From the NCBI GenBank assembly GCA_013398955.1, contig VWPU01012282.1, positions 124,001 through 188,000 on the forward strand: DNA of 64,000 nucleotides, read 5' to 3'. A model generated the notes under the pieces. The model saw only the letters and a program-made list of their open reading frames with translations. It was not told where the DNA came from and searched no databases. The stretch comes from Callaeas wilsoni. Taxonomy: Eukaryota > Chordata > Aves > Passeriformes > Callaeidae. A program made the translations under genes and the position numbers. Position 1 is the first letter of the stretch, and each line of letters starts with the position of its first letter. Below, piece by piece: positions 35,446 to 47,130 of the stretch.

Positions 35446-38400
35446 TCTGTTAAAATTAGCAGTCTGTTAAGGAAACTTACTAAAAACAACATATCCAACT
35501 TGAACAAAAATTCCCTATAAAGGCTGTCTACTAAAAGCGTAGCATAGAATACTTTAGTGTAGCTAAAACTTTTGAAACTCTGCAGACCTTAATTTGGCAT
35601 CACACTTGTCAAACAGCTCTGCTACTTGCATAGTGCAGGTATTCATATTCTCTTTCAAAGCTGAAGATATAAAACTTCTTTTTTTGATGGCTTTCTAGAA
35701 AATGCAGTCTTACAGTTCTGGTAATAAGGAATGCCTGCCAGCAAAATCCCTGTAATGATCATCACCAACACACTTTAAGAGAGTCCAACTACTTTGGTAA
35801 TTCTCTCATCAATTTCAGTAAATGTTCACTTTAGAACATAATGTATTTTATAATTATGCAGTTAGAAATATGGGCATATTGATTTGTGTGGAGAATTGAA
35901 ATGTTGCCCTTCACCAATTTTTAGCTTCATCATTGCTGAAATTGCTCATGATGTTCTTGTGTTTCTTACTGTTTGTACGTATGTCAATTTTAAACCTTCC
36001 AGACATTAAAATTTTTTTTTTAAATATCAAGGGTATTTTTAAAAAAAATTATACTTAGATTATACTAATCTGAGTTTCAAGGTACAAGTCAGTTTTTTTC
36101 TTCCATAGGTCATCAAGCTTCAGCTTGATCTTTTTGCAGAAAAAGATTTCTCATTGCTATAACACATTTTCTTCTGTATGGTGTTTGGATAGTTGATTAG
36201 ACTCTCACTTTCTCCTAACCTCTTATGACTGGAAAACTGAAATTTTGCTGAGGTTGGAGGAATAAACAAAAATCAAAAAGTTTGCAAAAAAATCAAAAAA
36301 TGTACTTTAGCTAGAAGTCAGAATTATTCCTCAAAGAGGATGTCTTAAAGTTAATTACAGGAGCTATAGTGCTTACAGTATTTATCATTATGCCTAAAAG
36401 ATTAGTATTATAGATAGGTACTTGGAAAAACAATCCAAAACCCCACGCCAAACACCCATTGGGCTATCCTTCTAACAATCTCAAATCTCCTTTTTAAATC
36501 ATATTTACTGCCAGAATTTAGGAGTCAAATGGTCCTCTCTAATTTTTGCTCCTAGTCACAAGTCCTCAAGATTATGACACTGCAGTTTTAATGTGTAAAA
36601 ATGCAATAATTACATGAAAACGAAACTAACAAAGCCCAATCCATATAGGGAACTGAAATCTCATAGTGGCATCCCAGTTATTCACTGTCTGGCTTTGTCA
36701 ACATCACTGATGTTCACAAGTCTTATTTCTAAACAGTACCAGCTCACTCACAACTATGTGCATGAAGCTAAATAATCTCACTTAGAGCCAAAGGGGCATT
36801 TCCGGCTGCCTTCTTTTTCTGTCTTCTCCTATCCAATAAGATACACGCAAAATTTTGTTGCAAACTTCAGCTACCAGGCCAGATTACACATTTTCAGCTC
36901 TATCTACACCTCAGATGCTGCACAACAATCTTTTATGTCTTCTGCTTGTCAGCAATGTCACCTAGTTTAGGATTATGAGCTCTATGAGTAGGAAGCCTAA
37001 AAAATATGCATGAAACCTGTCCAGAAGTTTAGGTGTTCTACATGGAGCATCCTCTTTCCTCTCATATAAGTATAGAATTCCTTTATATGATCCCTGACAC
37101 ACTTTATTTTCCTGTATACAGTCTGGAGTCAAAAGTGACTGGCTCCCTGGCACTGTGTATTAAGTTTCCTGGTTTCAAACTGTAGACACTGTTTGCATAA
37201 ACCCTGTCTCTGTGAGCATTTCCACTACTTCCCTTATTCAGACCTGCTTTCAGCAGCATGAAGTTTAAAACTCAATAAACATGAACAAAAATCTGTTCTA
37301 GAAATAGATTAATATGACCAACCTGCACAGCCTGCTCAGTGGTGAGGGAGGCTGTTTATCACTTCCTGCCTTGACTCAGACTTCCTATGCAAATGTAAGC
37401 AATATTTTTTCCCCCATGTGGGCAAAATTCCCATATCAAAGTCACATCAAGATGATAAACAATTTATTGGTTTTAAAATGCAGTTGTTATGATGATGAGA
37501 CACACATAAAATCAGTGTTATCAGAGAAATAATTTACAATTGCTTCTTATGGCCAAATAGATACTAAATAAAATGTTTTCTGATGCTCACAACCATTGTC
37601 AGCTTTTCCTTTTCTTTTTCGTTTAACCCTCTCTGCCTTACCAGTGCAGAAACCTATCTCGTTCTTTCTGAAACTTGTCGACCAGCTTTACCCCATTGTT
37701 CTCCTGTTCTATTCACTACTTCTCACTGCCTTTCCCCATTTGCAAATTTCCTCCTCTACTGGATCACTAAAAAAGGGCTCTAGGAAAAAAAAAATCTTTA
37801 TCTCACATCATTTATTTTACAGACCAGCATCCCAACTGATTGCTGGCCCCAGTAAAGGGTAAAGCAGAAGCACAATCTGAAGCTGTCTTTACTGCCACAG
37901 ACTGTGCTCCATACTCTCATTATTTTTGGTTCTTTCAGCAGCTATCCTTAGTATAACATTATGCTTCATATCATGTGCCTGAACCTATTTTTATTACTTC
38001 TTGCTTGCTTCCACTGGTTTAGAAAATTATATATTGTGGTATTTTTTGTTTAATTATGTTTCGGTAATGCCACTGACTCTTATATCCACTAACTACTGTC
38101 ACAATTTTGAAATTTCAGTAAATTCCAATGAATCTTTTTCATTTTTCAATTGTAATAAAGTCTAATTTAAACTTTTCTTCTGTTTAGATCCTTACAATCT
38201 AAGGGATTTTTCTTTTTTACCATTTTAAGCTCTGAAAGTCAGTGGCATACATTGCAAAGTTGCATTATACCAGTATCTAAGGTGAGATGTAGCGACAGTT
38301 TTAGATAGAATAGCCATCACTGATTTTGTACTCCTAGCAGTACAATCCGAGAAACATGTTTTTCTTCAGCACTACAACTGCACTACACTGAGGAACTGAC

Positions 38401-39960
38401 AGATTTTTCACACAATAACTCCCAAACTTTTTTTCTATTTCTTGGCCAGAAATCTGTGACATCTTTCCTTTTTGTGCATACATTGATTTTTCATTTGCAT
38501 TTTTGATTTATTATTGTACGCTTATCAGCTGACCTACCATCTAAATCTTTCTGCATTGTTTCTAATTATATTACAGGTATAACAAAGAGATATTTTCCTT
38601 GGGTCTTTTTATCCTAAATTTGAGTAGAGGATAATAAATTGCCTTCTTATTATAGAAATAAAAAAGGACTACATTATGTCTGTGCATTATTAGGGAAAAG
38701 AAAAGAGACAGCAGGAAGCAATAAAGAGGTATAATCCAATTCTACATTCTGGAAAGAAAAGAGTCTAATATCATTTATGGTGTCAGAAGTAACATTTCTG
38801 GGAAGGGTAGGGATGGGTTATGATTACCATCTATCATTCCCCTGTAACAGTTAGTTCACAGAGTAGCTTTCAGGCCAATTTTTTTTCAAATTTGCATTGG
38901 AAGCCTGTCTCATCATACCACTTCACACCATACCATACCTTTTTACTAACTGTGGTTGTTTCAAATCTTGAGCACTTAGTAAAGTATCTCTTTATTTATG
39001 ATACACCTCATATTTTGCTTTGCTTATTAGAAAATATCAGGGAAGTAATTTATAACAATAGATACCTATTTGACCTTACTAGGTAACGAGTATTACTTCA
39101 AGGATACACATTTTGGTTTGTCAGACCCATGAAATCTGCCAAGCAAATACTTCCTCTTGCATCACATCAGAGAAAAAGATATCTTCTGGTACCTGGGTAA
39201 AGGTGTGGATATTCTCCTTTCTTCTGGGGAAAGTCCTAAGGATGAGGCCAGAGTCAAATCTCTGTTCATAAAAGAGATTCAGACATTTCCAGAAGGCTGA
39301 GGTAGCCTTTATCTAAAAGTTAATTTCAGAGCTAGTATGGGTACAAAGATAACCTCAGTGGAGAAGAAACAACAACAACGAACTGATGCTGCAACAAAGA
39401 ACATGTAATTGGGGGGCAATCTAATCTAATAATCATATTGATTAGAGTTAGGCAATTTAAAAGTATATGCAAGCACAAAGGAAGAAGGAACAGGTGATGT
39501 GACAGACAAGAACTTCAAGATCCGAAAGATAAGGATCAACACTATCTGGTGGGCTTGCCAGTCCCTGACAGGGAAAGGAAATTGGAGACAGAGTTTAAGA
39601 GGTTCAAAGAAAGAAACAGAAAACCAGAGATGATGCAGATACAGCAGCCTCCAAAAAAGAACAAATGCCTAAGGCCTTAAGAAATAATAGAAGGATCTAG
39701 ACTGCAGCAATTAGTGAAACTTGACAAGACTTGCTCAGTTTTACTTACTAGTAGTAAGTGAATGTAATGCATCCTATATTCTTTGCTAATAAAGTGGTAC
39801 AAGGAATTACACAGTGCATTTCTGCTTTAGCATCACCCAATAAGGGAAACTAGCAATTTCATTTCATTGTGAGGATTCAGGGCCCTAAGAGAACATACAA
39901 CAAAACCCAGAGAGGGACTTTCAACGCTTTCAGAGTTATTACGCCACATAACTAAATGGC
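35446..39960. other. AT-rich unique sequence
   Basis: No repeat family and no supported gene. It includes the 52-bp micro-exon-like signal at 38230-38281 and pyrimidine-rich stretches near 37590-37760. Confidence 0.55.
38230..38281 (+). other. Micro-exon-like signal (52 bp), unproven
   Basis: Very good acceptor ('tttttcttttttaccattttaag') and donor ('tatctaag/gtgaga') only 52 bp apart. Two of three frames are open; one starts in phase 2 and ends in phase 0 (SESQWHTLQSCIIPVSK). It is too short to recognise a product, and chance is a real possibility. Confidence 0.12.
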
Positions 39961-39961
39961 A

Positions 39962-40237
39962 CACAGTTATAGGAGAAGGGGTGATGCCTTTAAACCGAAA
40001 GTGGGTAGATTTAGATTAAATGTTAGGAAGAGATTCTTCACTGTGGAAGTGGTGAGGCACTGGAACAGGTTGCTGAGAGAAGTTGTGGATGCTGCATTCC
40101 TCAAGGTATTCAAGGCTGGTTTGGATGGGGCTTTGAGCAACCTGGCCTTGTTGAAGATTTCCCTGCCCATGGCAGGTGGGTTGGAACTAGATGGCTTTTA
40201 AAGTCGCTTTCAACCCTAACTATTTTATGATTCTATG
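39962..40237 (+). mobile_element. CR1 LINE 3' end fragment
   Basis: Longest clean CR1 tail in the window. It has 'ataggagaaggggtgatgcc', 'gtagatttagattaaatgtt', 'agtggtgaggcactggaac', 'aagttgtggatgctgcatt', 'ttggatggggctttgagcaa', 'tggaactagatggctttta' and the end 'tatgattctatgg'. It is 5'-truncated and no target duplication is visible. Open frames on both strands across it (81 and 67 codons) are repeat sequence, not genes. Confidence 0.94.
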
Positions 40238-40929
40238 GTGATTCCCCCTCTCATCTGCTTCAGCTTGCATCTAGAGGGTGGACTAAAAATGTGCCTTTAA
40301 TCAGCAAGGCTAGTTGAACAAAATGTCTTCCCTCAATCAGCTCAGGCTGTCATAACACTAGCTGTGTTGTTCCCGTTCTGGATTACAAGAGCCTGCCATT
40401 CAAAAAGAGTTACTCTTTTTCCCATTTACTCTTTGTGGCAAAATTGCAATTAGTTTATTTCAGATATTAAAATTATGGCTCAAAAATATAAAGATGCAAA
40501 ATAATATATTTTAAATTATCTTTATGTAAGTTCTGGTGTCAGGACTTGTACAGAAATATGCCAAGGACCTGATGTACTTCTTACCGAACTGTTAATCTAA
40601 GATTGTATTAAACCCATATGAATCCCCTCCGCAAACTATGTTTATATCTCAAAATCAGATTAGATTATGAGGAAAAAAAATTTAAAAATAAAAACTCGTG
40701 CAGAAAAAGACTGTGTCTCCTGATGCAGGGATAGTATATTGTGCTTTGCAAATATGGTTACTACAAACAGAAGTAGTCCTGTGTGAACTGTATGGAAATG
40801 AATTTTATTTCAGTACACTGCATTAGAGATCCACAGTCCAACTTTGTCATTACAATTTTTCACACAATTATGTGTGGGTCTTATCTGCTAAAGATTCTAT
40901 CTGTCTTTTACTGCCTCTGGCTGTCATCT

Positions 40930-41130
40930 GGAAGAAAGTTCTCGATCATAATTTAAAAGACTTTCCAAACCCAGAAGTTGATGGCCATAGCAAAAATTGC
41001 TATTTATGCATTCTACTCCCCCAAACCTCTGAAGCATCAGTAACATCTGCAAATTCAGAAAGGCATATGCCAAAGCGTGTGCTAACAGTAGCTTACTGGC
41101 AGCAGCATGATGATGGATTTGGGACCATTT
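40930..41130 (-). mobile_element. Doubtful ancient CR1-type RT fragment
   Basis: The minus strand near 41033-41058 reads EFADVTDA, reminiscent of the CR1 catalytic KFADDTKL box. It is followed by a GGGGGAGT segment where the consensus has 'ctgggaggggt'. The resemblance is short and could be chance. Confidence 0.3.
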
Positions 41131-43216
41131 CACCTGAAGAATCAGTCTTGTCCAGATTTTTCAAGTGGTTTTATTTGGCTGATTTCACAATAGCTTACTT
41201 CAAAATAAATTTGGTGATTAGGTACCTATCCTAAAACAAGCATCTAAGTCACAGAACATTGTGGCAACTTTGTGTACTGTCTCCACAGAAAACCTAAAGG
41301 TGGTATAAATAGAGGGACTGGCAGACACTCTGATTCTAGTGTAGTTTTAAAAAATTAGGGCAGGGTTGCAGCAAAACTAAACTAGATGTGAAAATATGGA
41401 TTGTTCTGACTGCTCCATTTTCTGACGTCTCCCTTTCAGCACATTCTTCTAAGAGACAAAACATTCCTACATGATGTGAGATCTTTCAACTTGAATGCAT
41501 AATTTATCTATGCAATTCCTATTTCAGAATCTATTGTTTTGAAGAAGTCTCTGGTTCAAATATTTTTTAAAAAATCTTTCTCAAATTATCTGCTGCATTT
41601 CAGGGTTAACCCTCAAAGTGCTCTGCCATTCATATTCCACACAGCAAATCAACGACTGCTGCTCATTTGTGATTCCTGCCAAATCGCTACACTCTGCTCA
41701 GACTGAATAGCTCAAGACCCTAATATGGTGACAGCTGCTGGGAGTGTTATTCTGTAAAATGAATAGCTGGATAGTATTCTATCAGCTAACAGCACACAGT
41801 TTTATGAGATCTTCTTTGAATATAGGTGGTGATAGCACATTTCCTTGTAACCCATATGTACTTCACAATATGCTGAGTTTGTTCCCTTCGCAATAATTAT
41901 AGCTGCTTGCATTTCTTTAAGTTCATACAAATTCTTGCAGGATCAGGGTCAAACTTCAAAATTAAGCAGTCAAATGAAAGTGCAAGTTATTTTTCTTTTT
42001 TTAACTGGTTAACATCATCTAATGTAGTAAATGTTTTTGTCCAGAATAAATAATGATAATTTAGGAAACTAGAATATGACTAAACCCAAGTCAGTGAGTT
42101 AGAGCACTTCCTAACATAGGCAAGAAAACAATGTGTATAATAACAGCCACAAAATCCTGCTTTTTATAAACCAGTCAATCTTCAGATTAGAATTCGTTAC
42201 ATTTCCTACCTCCACTATTTTTGCTGGAATTCTCTTCCACACTTCAGTGCCTTGCAGTACATATCTCTTAGGCCCTACAGCACTTTTTTCTTTTTTTCTT
42301 ATTTTAAAGCTAAACATTTCCTCTCATTCTTTGTTGCCAAAAACATGGACTACTTACAAGGAATATTCACTAGGTTCCAGTCCCTGCTTTACAATCTAAA
42401 GAAACCAATTTAGTCTCATGCTGAAAGATAGGTATTTCCTACTGATTCTGATATCTTTCTCCACTTCCTTTGAGAAAACATGGATCAGGCCACCGTATAC
42501 AATGGTGCTTGCTCTACATACCTAGCACGGAATGATTTATAGAACAGCCAAACCAGTATTTTGTCTTCAAACCTGCACTAGTGGCTTAAGCTGACTTCCT
42601 TAAGACAGAGAAATTTGGGTACTTCACAATGGCTGATCAATGAGATCAGTGGTATATATCAATGAGGACTGTCTGCTTTGTCAGGTCTGGCCACAGGGAA
42701 ACGGGAATAAGCAAGGACTAGTGAAACTGTTACAATATGTGCTAAACTTCAGAAAGTATAGAAAATTTGGGACATTCTACCTCCTTTCTTAAACTGAGTT
42801 GCAAATTGTACTGCCACATGTGGCTCCAAAATGTAAACCAAACCACAGAAATGACCCAGGCAGAAAGAACCCAAAACGAAACCATCCTCCCTGCACTGAC
42901 TCCTGTCCCGCACACTCAGCGCTGGAGGGTATGGGTAGTGACACAGGGAGCAGCAAGGAGCTGGAGAGGAAGTTACAAACACAGTAAGAGACAAAAGAAT
43001 TGCAGCTAGCCTTTATTAATCCTCAGTGTCTTTTGTATTGCTGCAATTATTTTTTTATTGATTTTCAGCTAGATTTTTAATGGGGGGAGGGCAATTGGTT
43101 TGGGCTTTTTTTAAACAATGCAATGTTTGAAAAAGGAGCATCAAAGCATCGAGCATTGAGAGACTGAGAGCAGTATCTCTGTAATTTGGTCAATTTGTGA
43201 GGGAAAGGGTTAGTGC

Positions 43217-43582
43217 TTAAGCAGTACATAGCACCCTGTAAAGCAGCAGGCGAGTATTGGTGAGACTTAACATTAGATACTGTCCTGGAAACATATTTTG
43301 TGGCAACAAAGGGAAACTTTCTGCAAAAGCATCATTTAAAGACCTAGTAGTAGAGTACTCGATATACACTGGCTTTAGGCAAGTCCTTTCATGTACATTT
43401 AAATTATCTATGGACTCAAGTAGAGTCTCCAGAGGGGGCTTGCAGGTTTCACAGCCAATGTTCAAGCCCTGTTTTAACATTGTGAACAAGAGCTGGAACA
43501 GGTCTGAATACAGGGTTATCAACCGTGCGTAATAAACAATGTCATTACTCCCCATAGCGAGCAGATAGGCCTCCTGCCGCAT
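43217..43582 (-). other. 121-codon open frame with downstream AATAAA, product not recognised
   Basis: Minus-strand frame with balanced, globular-looking composition. Its N-terminal part is MRQEAYLLAMGSNDIVYYAR, followed by a Leu-rich helix-like segment and a CETC motif. The first codons include CpG-containing ones, unusual for this CpG-poor window. Just upstream is an acceptor-like 'gctcttttaagtacag', and an AATAAA lies roughly 150 nt after the stop (near 43055 on the plus strand). It could be a terminal exon, but I know no matching family and frames of this length occur by chance here. Confidence 0.18.
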
Positions 43583-43779
43583 CTTGACTCCCTCTCTGTA
43601 CTTAAAAGAGCAATTCAGAACAGGAAGCTAACCCAGGTGCCAGCCTTGGGAGGTGGCTTTTTTACTCCACTCCTTTCTCTAACCTACTGGTTTAGACACC
43701 TCTGACTACCCAAGAGTAAAACTCACCCATGCCCCACAGATGAGTCATTTGAGAATTTTCTCTGTACTCAAGTTCAAAT

Positions 43780-44020
43780 TTATGTTGAGATTATTAATGA
43801 AAATTTTACATTACATCAGTTGCAAGACTGATCTTGGAGGAATTTCATTAATATTTCCCCTTTAACAAAATCCATTATCATCTCTACTTTAGCTGATTCC
43901 TCACTTCCTTATTATTCCTGTACAATTCTCTGTCTTCAGTAGTTTAACTACTAATTGCCTGGGTAACACTGTGGTAGATTTATTTCTCTAAACTTATTCA
44001 AAGAAAACGTGTTAACCAGA
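43780..44020 (-). mobile_element. Doubtful ancient LINE fragment
   Basis: The order 'ttattaatgaaaattttaca', then 'gactgatcttggaggaattt', resembles the reverse complement of an old CR1/L3 segment (compare 'gatccctgtggaact'). Only this short stretch is suggestive. Confidence 0.22.
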
Positions 44021-45707
44021 ACTGCTGAACTTTTGGGGAACCATGTGTTTCATTTTAACTATTTCTATGAGTAGTTTCTAAGTGGCTCTTTTTTTCTGTT
44101 GTCCTGAAGTACTTTCAGTTGTTCTTTTCTCCAAGAAACTTCATAAACCTTGCAGTATACTAAGCTCAAACGAATAGTTCTGTAGTGATGTGACACATTT
44201 TTGCCCATTCTCTTCATTGAAATTTAAGTGCATTCAGATATTGAGTTCGAGGTTCAGTGTAATACAATACAGGAACCACAGAAAACACTATCCACCTTTT
44301 TGAGCATATAGGTTGCATTTGCACCAATAACTAGGGTCAACCTTAAAGTTACCCTATGCTCTGTGTCAGTCAAGGTCAAGGACCCAAATTTCTCAGGTTA
44401 ATGGTCAGAAATACTAGGCAAGAAACATCCTGTAGGTATAGTCTGTTCACCTTGAAAACTCGGTTTAAACTTGGTAATTCTCTGTATCTATGTCTTTGTT
44501 CAGATAACAACATAAAAGCTCACGAACTATGTATGTTACTGAAAGAGAAAATTTGAAGTGGAGGAGAGCTATATTTTGCCAACAGATTGCAGCATAAGAA
44601 CACTAAAAATTGAAGTTATTTGCTGGGAGTGTGTCAGTGTAACAGTGAAGCATGTGGTTACACACCTCACCTCCCTCATAGTTTGGCGACCCATAAAACC
44701 TGAAGGCTTTTCTTCTGTCCTTGTTGCCATCCAGATTGCCCTGCCCTGCAGTCCTGCCACACTAGCAGAAATGGTGACGTTTACATTCTTCTCTTACCCT
44801 GAACCTGCTCCTTTCATTGCACATCTCAGCTTCACAGGGTGCAAGGCAGTCAGCACGATCTCCACCACACATAAAAACCTTCAACTCTAGCCTTTTCTCA
44901 AACAAACCCTTTGCTACTGCATGAAGTACAGAGCGGCCTGAAAAGACCCTGCGTTATAGAAAGGCTGCACTTGGAGTGTGGATCATAGACCTTGGATAAA
45001 ACAAGCAGGAATGATGGGTAGGACACAGATGAAGAAGGAGGCTCAGGTAGCCTGGAAGGGACTATGTCGGTGAAGACAGACCTGCAGTGGCAGCTTGCCC
45101 AGCAGCAGGAAGACCTGATACAGCTGTGAATGTGGTTCCAGGAAATAGTACAGTTTTACAAATCCCCTGGCAGTGCATCAGGCACATTTTTAGAGAAATA
45201 AGGACTTTAAAGTCATTTGGCTGGGTAGTCAAAGGAGAAAAAACAGAGGTGTTTAAGTATGTCAAAATAATAGAAGAAGAAATAGAAGAAATAGAATTTG
45301 TACATTTGTCAAAAAATAGCTAATAACATAAACAGCTAGGTAGGGACAAAATAAGATGCAGAGAGGACCCTGAACTGGCACATCTTATCTTCTGAGTGCT
45401 TGACTTCACAACCTTAATACTACAGGTTCTGAATGAATAATGTCCTTGTTTTGTTTTAAGAACACTACAGCCAAAGATGACACATCAGACAGAAGACTCA
45501 GCAGCAGGGGAAAAAGTTGGGTTATCACTTCATTTTACATTTTCATAGACTATCTTCTTTTTCTTAAAGTATTTATGTTTGAATGCTGAAAAATACCTCA
45601 AACATGAATCTACCAACAGCCATCACTTTTTATTTACCATTTTTTCAGGGAGGAATGGCTGTAAAGAGGCTTTTTCTGACTACTTGAAAACAGAATTTAC
45701 ATAGAGA

Positions 45708-45922
45708 TTAATACACTTGAGACATTCCACGGGACACAAATCTGTTTAATTGGTTTCTCTTGACTGTAATCATTCTATCCAAGATTTTTTTCAACACTTG
45801 AAAAATTACAGACAAAAAATCCAGTTTGTAATCATCTTGCTGAACCATGCAGAAGTCCTCTATTAATTTTCTACTGATACGTTCTTTGCTCATTGGCTGA
45901 AAGTGCAGCTTTCTCTGTGAAG
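45708..45922 (-). other. Candidate terminal exon, unproven
   Basis: On the minus strand an acceptor 'ttgctcatattatag' precedes a frame of about 71 codons. The peptide contains MSKERISRKLIEDFCMVQQD and then a hydrophobic helix-like segment before the stop at 45708-45710. An AATAAA poly(A) signal follows about 75 nt after the stop (45634-45629). The acceptor, open frame, stop and poly(A) signal together make a tidy terminal-exon layout. I do not recognise the peptide and find no convincing upstream exon on this strand. Confidence 0.2.
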
Positions 45923-46599
45923 CTATAATATGAGCAAAAAATTAAGAATATCTCTACAAAGCAATGGCTGATATGAATGGCTGGCTAGATGCTGTGCAAA
46001 CCTCCATCCTGGTAATGCCACCAGCTGACTCAGAAGCTGTTGAAAGCTTCTAATCTGCTTCATTTTTGCCTCATTTAGTGCAGCATTTTTGCTTGATGGT
46101 GGAATTTTGACAGGGCATTGCTGTGGCTTTGTTTCAATTTAGTTTATACACTGATCTAGCTATACCACAGATTTGGCAGCTATTAAAACATACTTCATCC
46201 TCCCATGTCCCCAGTGATTTTACAGTCTTCGTAATGTTCAGATCTTATCAGCCTCTGAATTTCATGTTCTCAGAAAAGTGAAACTTTCCCTTCCTTCCTG
46301 TTCTTCGCCACTAAACATTCCTTTTTATCACAATTTTCAAGCCTTCAACTTCAGAGCATAGAGGTCAGTGAATTTGTCATCTTTACTTCTAGAGAGATAC
46401 TCCTGTGCATCCTAAAACAACTACCAAATAGTTCTCAGAGGACACAACACACTAAACTCCTGCTAGAGCATTTCTTTGCAAGATTGTTACTCTATGAAAC
46501 TTCTTACATGACATTTATTCAATCAAATTATAATTGACTTCTCTTATCCCATCCCCATAAAGAGTAAAATATTAAAGTAGTGCAATGAAGTGAAAAGTA

Positions 46600-47130
46600 A
46601 GAGATGGTATATAAGGATCATGCATTTTAAAAATGAATTGTTAATCTGTCGATAAAATCAATAAACATTTGCGGGTATTCCTGTCTGTGAAAAGATAAAT
46701 ATTTTGTTGAAAATATAAAGAAGCCAGTTGCAAATTTTGCTTGTCACTGCAAAGGCACAATGTCTGATGTATTAACCTTTCAGCCCATAAGCATTTGTCT
46801 ACGTACTGGCTCTAACAGGAACCGGCAAACATCATACTTTGTCAAGAAAAGAAATAATTTTTTGCTGAATGCAATGCATGATAAGGCCAGTCAAAGGGAA
46901 ACTAAGTTATAACCAATTTTTTTTTAGCAGGTCTCTTAATTAAAGTCAACTTTAAAAAACTTTATAACTGAAATATTCATGAGAGAAATAATAGTCTAAC
47001 TAGAAAGTATTCATTGAAGATGCATTTTTGCATATTCAGTGATGTTTGTACAGCTGCTTAAACCTGTAATTGACATCAGGTCTTCTTGCTGATTTTTTGA
47101 GAAAATCCAGCTCAGGTAAGAAAGATTTTT
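46600..47130. promoter_or_regulatory. Possible conserved non-coding element
   Basis: Half a kilobase free of recognisable repeats, with a mix of words such as 'taacctttcagcccataagc', 'gataaggccagtcaaaggg' and 'aaagataaatattttg' (GATA-like, homeodomain-like and TCF-like). No open frame of note. The call is an impression of sequence style, not measured conservation. Confidence 0.12.

Noticed and set aside
39956..40201. 81-codon plus-strand frame
   Set aside because: It is the 3' region of a CR1 LINE read in one frame.
40872..41234. 120-codon plus-strand frame as a gene
   Set aside because: Non-ATG start, no domain, and partly overlaps a possible ancient LINE fragment; within chance length.
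42110..42400. Possible decayed LINE sequence
   Set aside because: Only loose resemblance to a CR1 3' region; no ordered landmarks could be lined up.
44558..44890. 110-codon plus-strand frame as a gene
   Set aside because: No recognisable motif and no splice or poly(A) context.
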